In this document: in pieces, positions 60,863-64,000 of the stretch
How the letters are laid out: each line of letters begins with the position of its first letter
Position numbering within the stretch: position 1 is the stretch's first letter
Origin: Methanococcoides sp052057775
GTDB lineage: Archaea; Halobacteriota; Methanosarcinia; Methanosarcinales; Methanosarcinaceae
Assembly: GCF_052057775.1 (NCBI RefSeq)
Contig: NZ_CP195121.1
Location: 930,001 to 994,000, forward strand
Reading direction: 5' to 3'
DNA length: 64,000 nt
Made by a program: the position numbers and the translations under genes
The notes under the pieces: model-generated
The model's input: the letters and a program-made list of their open reading frames with translations, nothing else
Told to the model about the DNA's origin: nothing
Databases searched by the model: none

Positions 60863-61486
60863 GTTCGCTGAGATTTTCACACGTCCTTTTCCGGTCTCTG
60901 TACAAAATCTTTTTTCTGCATATTGTTTTGAAAGCCCTTCCCCGTATATGAGTAGCTCTACAATGTCATGAGGCTCATCGATATCGGTGCTTGCGAGCAA
61001 TGAATCGAAGACGTGGATGCTTTTTCCGAGATCTTTTGTGATATCGCAATGGCTTAAAAAGCTGCAGTCATGGTACCTGACAGTGAACTCTTTTGGCTGG
61101 CTCAGGAACAGTATGTTCGTACCTCCGCCTTTTCCGGGAACGATCACAACGTCTTCAGGGAATGATATTATCCTCTTGATATGGCTGCTTTTCACAAGGG
61201 GCAGGTCCGCCATGATTATCATGGTTGGCTCATCAACAGTCTGGAGATATGCATTGATGGATACATTAAGGCCGGGTTCGGTCACAACAACATTGACATC
61301 GAGGTCATCAGGAACTCCTTCACTTGAAGTGGTGAGTATGTCTATCTTCGTAATCCCTGCACAGAGCAATGAGTCTACCACATCCCTCAGCATGAGCTCG
61401 ACAAAGTCCTCTCGCTCCTCTTTTGAAAGTACCGGGGCTAGCCTTGATTTGGCATTCTCTTTCTTGTATGGGATCACTGCCCGCAT
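60839..61486 (-). CDS. cofC: 2-phospho-L-lactate (or phosphoenolpyruvate) guanylyltransferase
   Basis: Activates phospholactate or PEP with GTP for the side chain of coenzyme F420. The 215 residues begin MRAVIPYKKENAKSRLAPVLS, the nucleotide-binding N-terminus typical of CofC, and contain IIMADLPLVKSSHI and VIVPGKGGGTNILF. ATG 61486 is used because upstream residues do not fit the family. It starts one nucleotide after the end of the upstream cofH copy. Its end overlaps cutA. Confidence 0.92.
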   Translation of the reverse strand: MRAVIPYKKENAKSRLAPVLSKEEREDFVELMLRDVVDSLLCAGITKIDILTTSSEGVPDDLDVNVVVTEPGLNVSINAYLQTVDEPTMIIMADLPLVKSSHIKRIISFPEDVVIVPGKGGGTNILFLSQPKEFTVRYHDCSFLSHCDITKDLGKSIHVFDSLLASTDIDEPHDIVELLIYGEGLSKQYAEKRFCTETGKGRVKISANSKLSGFI

Positions 61487-61487
61487 A

Positions 61488-62558
61488 TCACATTTCCTCG
61501 TATAATGCATTCCTTCGCATTGGTATTCGGCCTGCACTCCTTATTGTCCATTCCAGCTCTTCAGGTGGCAGGTACTCACCGTTGGAACCGCCGGAAGCAA
61601 GTGTGATCTGGTCTTCCATAAGGGTTCCGCCCATATCGTTGGCTCCACATGACAAAGCCACCTGAGCAAGTTTCTTGCCAAGTTTTACCCAGCATGCCTG
61701 AAGGTTGTCAATATGTTTGTTGAGAAGGACTCTCGCAATAGCTATCAGCTGAAGGTCTTCGGTTCCTGTTGTCATGAACTTCCCTGAACGCAGCATCTCT
61801 TCTCCGATACGGTTATTGTATGGCATGAAAGGCATTGTTATCAGTTCGGTGAAAGCTCCGGTCTCTTTCTGGATATCGCGTATTGTAAGTATGTGGTCGA
61901 AACGTTCTTCCCAAGTTTCCACATGCCCGTACATTATGGTGGCATTGGTTCGCAGCCCCGTCTTGTGTGAGGCTTTGATGGTCTCTACCCATTGGCCTGT
62001 TGTGATCTTATCCTCACAGATGATCTTGCGGACGCGGTCTGAAAGTATCTCTGCTGATGTACCGGTAAGTGTACCGAGGCCGTTCTTCTTCAGTTCTGAA
62101 AAAGCTTCCTCAAGAGGCGTTCCTGATAGGGATGATGCATAATGGATCTCCATTGGTGAGAATCCGTGTATTGTCATATTCGGGTAATTGGTCTTGATGC
62201 TCCTGACGATCTCATTATAGAATTCAAGATCCAGTTGTGGGAGGTAGCCGCCCTGGATGCAGATCTCTACAGCACCGGCCTTTTCTGCCTCACCTACCTG
62301 GGCGAGTATCTCTTCAATAGTCAGGATGTAACCTTCCCCTTCCCGGAAAGCGCAGAAACCGCAACTTCCCTTGCACATGTTGGTGATGTAGATGTTCCTG
62401 TTGGTGACATATGTCACTGTATCCCCTACAGCTTCCTTGCGGAGATCGTCTGCCAGTGTGTAAAGCTCGAAAGGGTTCACATCCAGAAGTGCAAAAGCAT
62501 CTTCTTTTGTTGCAGTTCCTTTGTAGGCACGGTCAACGATATCTCCCGGAATGGTCAT
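61488..62558 (-). CDS. cofH: FO synthase subunit CofH, copy 1
   Basis: Radical SAM enzyme that joins tyrosine to 5-amino-6-ribitylaminouracil on the way to FO, the chromophore of F420. The 356 residues contain the cluster motif C-x3-C-x2-C (MCKGSCGFCAF, about residues 60-70), EICIQGG, and GLGTLTGTSAEIL. ATG 62558 has GGAGC 8 nt upstream; the longer open frame would run into copy 2. It is separated by one base from cofH copy 2 upstream and one from cofC downstream. Confidence 0.93.
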   Translation of the reverse strand: MTIPGDIVDRAYKGTATKEDAFALLDVNPFELYTLADDLRKEAVGDTVTYVTNRNIYITNMCKGSCGFCAFREGEGYILTIEEILAQVGEAEKAGAVEICIQGGYLPQLDLEFYNEIVRSIKTNYPNMTIHGFSPMEIHYASSLSGTPLEEAFSELKKNGLGTLTGTSAEILSDRVRKIICEDKITTGQWVETIKASHKTGLRTNATIMYGHVETWEERFDHILTIRDIQKETGAFTELITMPFMPYNNRIGEEMLRSGKFMTTGTEDLQLIAIARVLLNKHIDNLQACWVKLGKKLAQVALSCGANDMGGTLMEDQITLASGGSNGEYLPPEELEWTIRSAGRIPMRRNALYEEM

Positions 62559-62559
62559 C

Positions 62560-63627
62560 TTATAAGCTCCTGTAAAATGTATCTCTCTGGACAGGTATCC
62601 TTCCTGCACCCCTGATGATCCATTCCAGCTCTTCGACTGAGATCACTTCTCCATTGGAAGCTCCTGCGGATCTGGAGATGCTCTCTTCCATAAGTGTGCC
62701 TCCAAGATCGTTCCCGCCGCATAACAGTGCAACTTGTGCAAGCTTCTTACCAAGCTTTACCCAGCTGACCTGTATGTTATCCACATGTTTGTTCAGTAAA
62801 ATGCGTGCAAGTGAATAGACCTTCAGATCCTCTGTTCCTGTGGTCATGAACTTGCCTTCTTTAAGCATCCTGTCGCCTATTATATTATTGTAGGGCATGA
62901 ACGGAAGCGGAACGAACTCAGTGATCCCTCCGGTCTTTTTCTGGATGTCTCTGATAGTTAATATGTGTTCGATGCGCTCTTCCCATGTTTCAACATGTCC
63001 GTACATCATCGTTGCAGTTGTTTTTATTCCTGCATTGTGTGCAGCTGTTACAACATCTATCCACTGCTGCCTTGTGATCTTTCCGGGGCAGACAATTTCA
63101 CGCACCCGATCGACCAGTATCTCCGCAGCGGTACCAGGCATGGTGTTCAATCCGTTCTTTTTTAGCTCATCAAGTGTCTCTTCAATAGTCAGGCCGCTGG
63201 AAGTGGCAGCATGGTAAACTTCCATTGGTGAGAAACAATGTGTGTGAATGTGAGGATAGTCTTCTTTGACAGCTTTGAGGATGTTGAGGTAGAGGTCGAG
63301 CTTCACGTCCTTCATAAGTCCTCCCTGAATACACAGTTCAGTAGCACCTGCCGCAACAGCTTCATCGATCTTTTCCTTTATCTGTTCCTGTGTGAGGAGG
63401 TATCCTTTTTTATCCTTGAATGCACAGAACCCGCAGGTACCGATACATATGTCAGTAAAATTGATGTTGCGGTTGACAACATATGTTACATTGTCCCCGA
63501 CGGCTTCAGATCTTAGTTTGTCTGCCAGTGCATATAGTTCAAAGGGCTTTACTTCCAGTAGGGCAAGAGCATCTTCTTTGGTAGCAGTGCCATTATATGC
63601 TCTTTCTACAATATCTTCAGGGATCAT
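62560..63627 (-). CDS. cofH: FO synthase subunit CofH, copy 2
   Basis: A second CofH-like protein of 355 residues with the same signatures (ICIGTCGFCAF, ELCIQGG, GLNTMPGTAAEIL). Copies 1 and 2 are clearly homologous along their length; other Methanosarcinales also carry two. One may have a distinct substrate, or both may serve FO synthesis. Its start overlaps the cofG stop (ATGA), and its stop is one nucleotide from the copy 1 start, so all four genes form a tight operon. Confidence 0.93.
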   Translation of the reverse strand: MIPEDIVERAYNGTATKEDALALLEVKPFELYALADKLRSEAVGDNVTYVVNRNINFTDICIGTCGFCAFKDKKGYLLTQEQIKEKIDEAVAAGATELCIQGGLMKDVKLDLYLNILKAVKEDYPHIHTHCFSPMEVYHAATSSGLTIEETLDELKKNGLNTMPGTAAEILVDRVREIVCPGKITRQQWIDVVTAAHNAGIKTTATMMYGHVETWEERIEHILTIRDIQKKTGGITEFVPLPFMPYNNIIGDRMLKEGKFMTTGTEDLKVYSLARILLNKHVDNIQVSWVKLGKKLAQVALLCGGNDLGGTLMEESISRSAGASNGEVISVEELEWIIRGAGRIPVQRDTFYRSL

Positions 63628-64000
63628 GGCTGTTTCCTCTTGAATCCTTTTTTATCGGTAAGTTCTGTAATAAGAACTGAAAGTTTCTTGCTGTACCATC
63701 CTTTCTCAATGTACTGCGGGTATATCGGTAACCTTTCGACCAGTGGTATACTTCCTGTCATTTGTTGAAGCTCGACAACACTTGGCCATTCGGCTTCCGG
63801 ATTGATCCAGTCGATGGTGGTGGGTGAGACTCCTCCAAGGTCCGTGGCGCCGTTCTCTATGAGTATGCGGGGTTCGATCAGATTTGGCGCGACCTGGACT
63901 GCGACATCATCCGGCAGGATCTCTCTTGCAAGGGATACTGCCCGGACCATCTCATTCTTTGTAGGTGGTATTCGATCAGCCATTGGTGTGTCTGGCTTAG
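63624..64000 (-). CDS. cofG: FO synthase subunit CofG, 5' part missing
   Basis: The C-terminal 124 residues of CofG (7,8-didemethyl-8-hydroxy-5-deazariboflavin synthase), the radical SAM partner of CofH that closes the deazaflavin ring. The frame is open to the window edge. Recognisable parts are VQVAPNLIEPRILIENGATDLGGVSPTTIDWINPEAEWP and ERLPIYPQYIEKGWYS, read across the family C-terminus; the radical SAM cysteines lie outside the window. It heads the cofG-cofH-cofH-cofC unit. Confidence 0.9.
   Translation of the reverse strand, partial: KPDTPMADRIPPTKNEMVRAVSLAREILPDDVAVQVAPNLIEPRILIENGATDLGGVSPTTIDWINPEAEWPSVVELQQMTGSIPLVERLPIYPQYIEKGWYSKKLSVLITELTDKKGFKRKQP

Noticed and set aside
1..64000. 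CRISPR array or prophage
   Set aside because: No regularly spaced direct repeats and no phage structural or integrase genes were seen.

Overview
The window is a stretch of archaeal chromosome, almost certainly from a methylotrophic methanogen of the Methanosarcinaceae (a Methanococcoides- or Methanolobus-like organism is my inference). The evidence is gene content: coenzyme F420 genes (cofG, two cofH copies, cofC), a methanofuran operon (mfnD-mfnF-mfnE), archaeal-type SAM synthetase, a KEOPS Cgi121 subunit, ADP-dependent sugar kinases, archaeal LeuRS and ThrRS, an intron-bearing tRNA-Tyr, a geranylgeranyl reductase with its ferredoxin, and archaeal TATA-type promoters. All 60 protein-gene stop codons I could read are TAA or TGA and none is TAG, as expected where UAG is kept for pyrrolysine.

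Layout. 1-2.1 kb: two overlapping winged-helix regulators and a hypothetical gene. 2.1-9.5 kb: leuS and thrC leftward, then cgi121, a GlpX-type fructose bisphosphatase and a tRNA methylthiotransferase rightward. 9.5-17.8 kb: a ClC channel with CBS domains, an iron-sulfur flavoprotein, ADP-forming acetyl-CoA synthetase with a DRTGG/BioD-like partner, pgk, an AMMECR1 protein and a deoxyribosyltransferase. 17.9-21.3 kb: an AT-rich accessory patch with a decayed ISL3-type insertion sequence and three membrane-protein genes. 21.6-27.2 kb: argC, a CBS protein, argJ and two tandem ADP-PFK/GK family kinases.

27.3-32.8 kb: a sugar-isomerase-like TIM barrel, an ArsR-DUF4430 regulator, and a compact putative DNA-repair cluster (radical SAM protein with helix-hairpin-helix, DUF4130 partner, helix-hairpin-helix MutS-like ATPase). 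32.8-39.7 kb: hisG-hisA-hisB leftward, SAM synthetase, tRNA-Tyr and tRNA-Asp, and an NfnAB/Sud-type flavoprotein pair behind a perfect palindrome. 39.7-48 kb: a five-part PAPS-reductase-like fusion, an AI-2E-type permease, thrS, acylphosphatase, small zinc-ribbon proteins, a Toprim protein and thiI. 48-51.4 kb (leftward): tRNA-Ala, EF-1beta with a zinc-ribbon partner, and the methanofuran operon. 51.5-58.8 kb: a membrane protein, grpE-dnaK-dnaJ and trkA-trkH. 58.8-64 kb: geranylgeranyl reductase with ferredoxin, cutA, and the F420 operon running off the right edge.

Themes: C1 coenzyme synthesis (methanofuran, F420), gluconeogenesis and glycogen-linked glycolysis (GlpX, Pgk, two ADP-dependent kinases, ADP-forming acetyl-CoA synthetase), amino-acid synthesis (Thr, Arg, His), and sulfur/redox chemistry (ThiI, methylthiotransferase, PAPS-reductase-like fusion, NfnAB-like pair). 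Several genes are too short for routine ORF calling and were found by direct translation: three zinc-ribbon proteins and a 57-residue ferredoxin. I saw no rRNA, CRISPR array or prophage.
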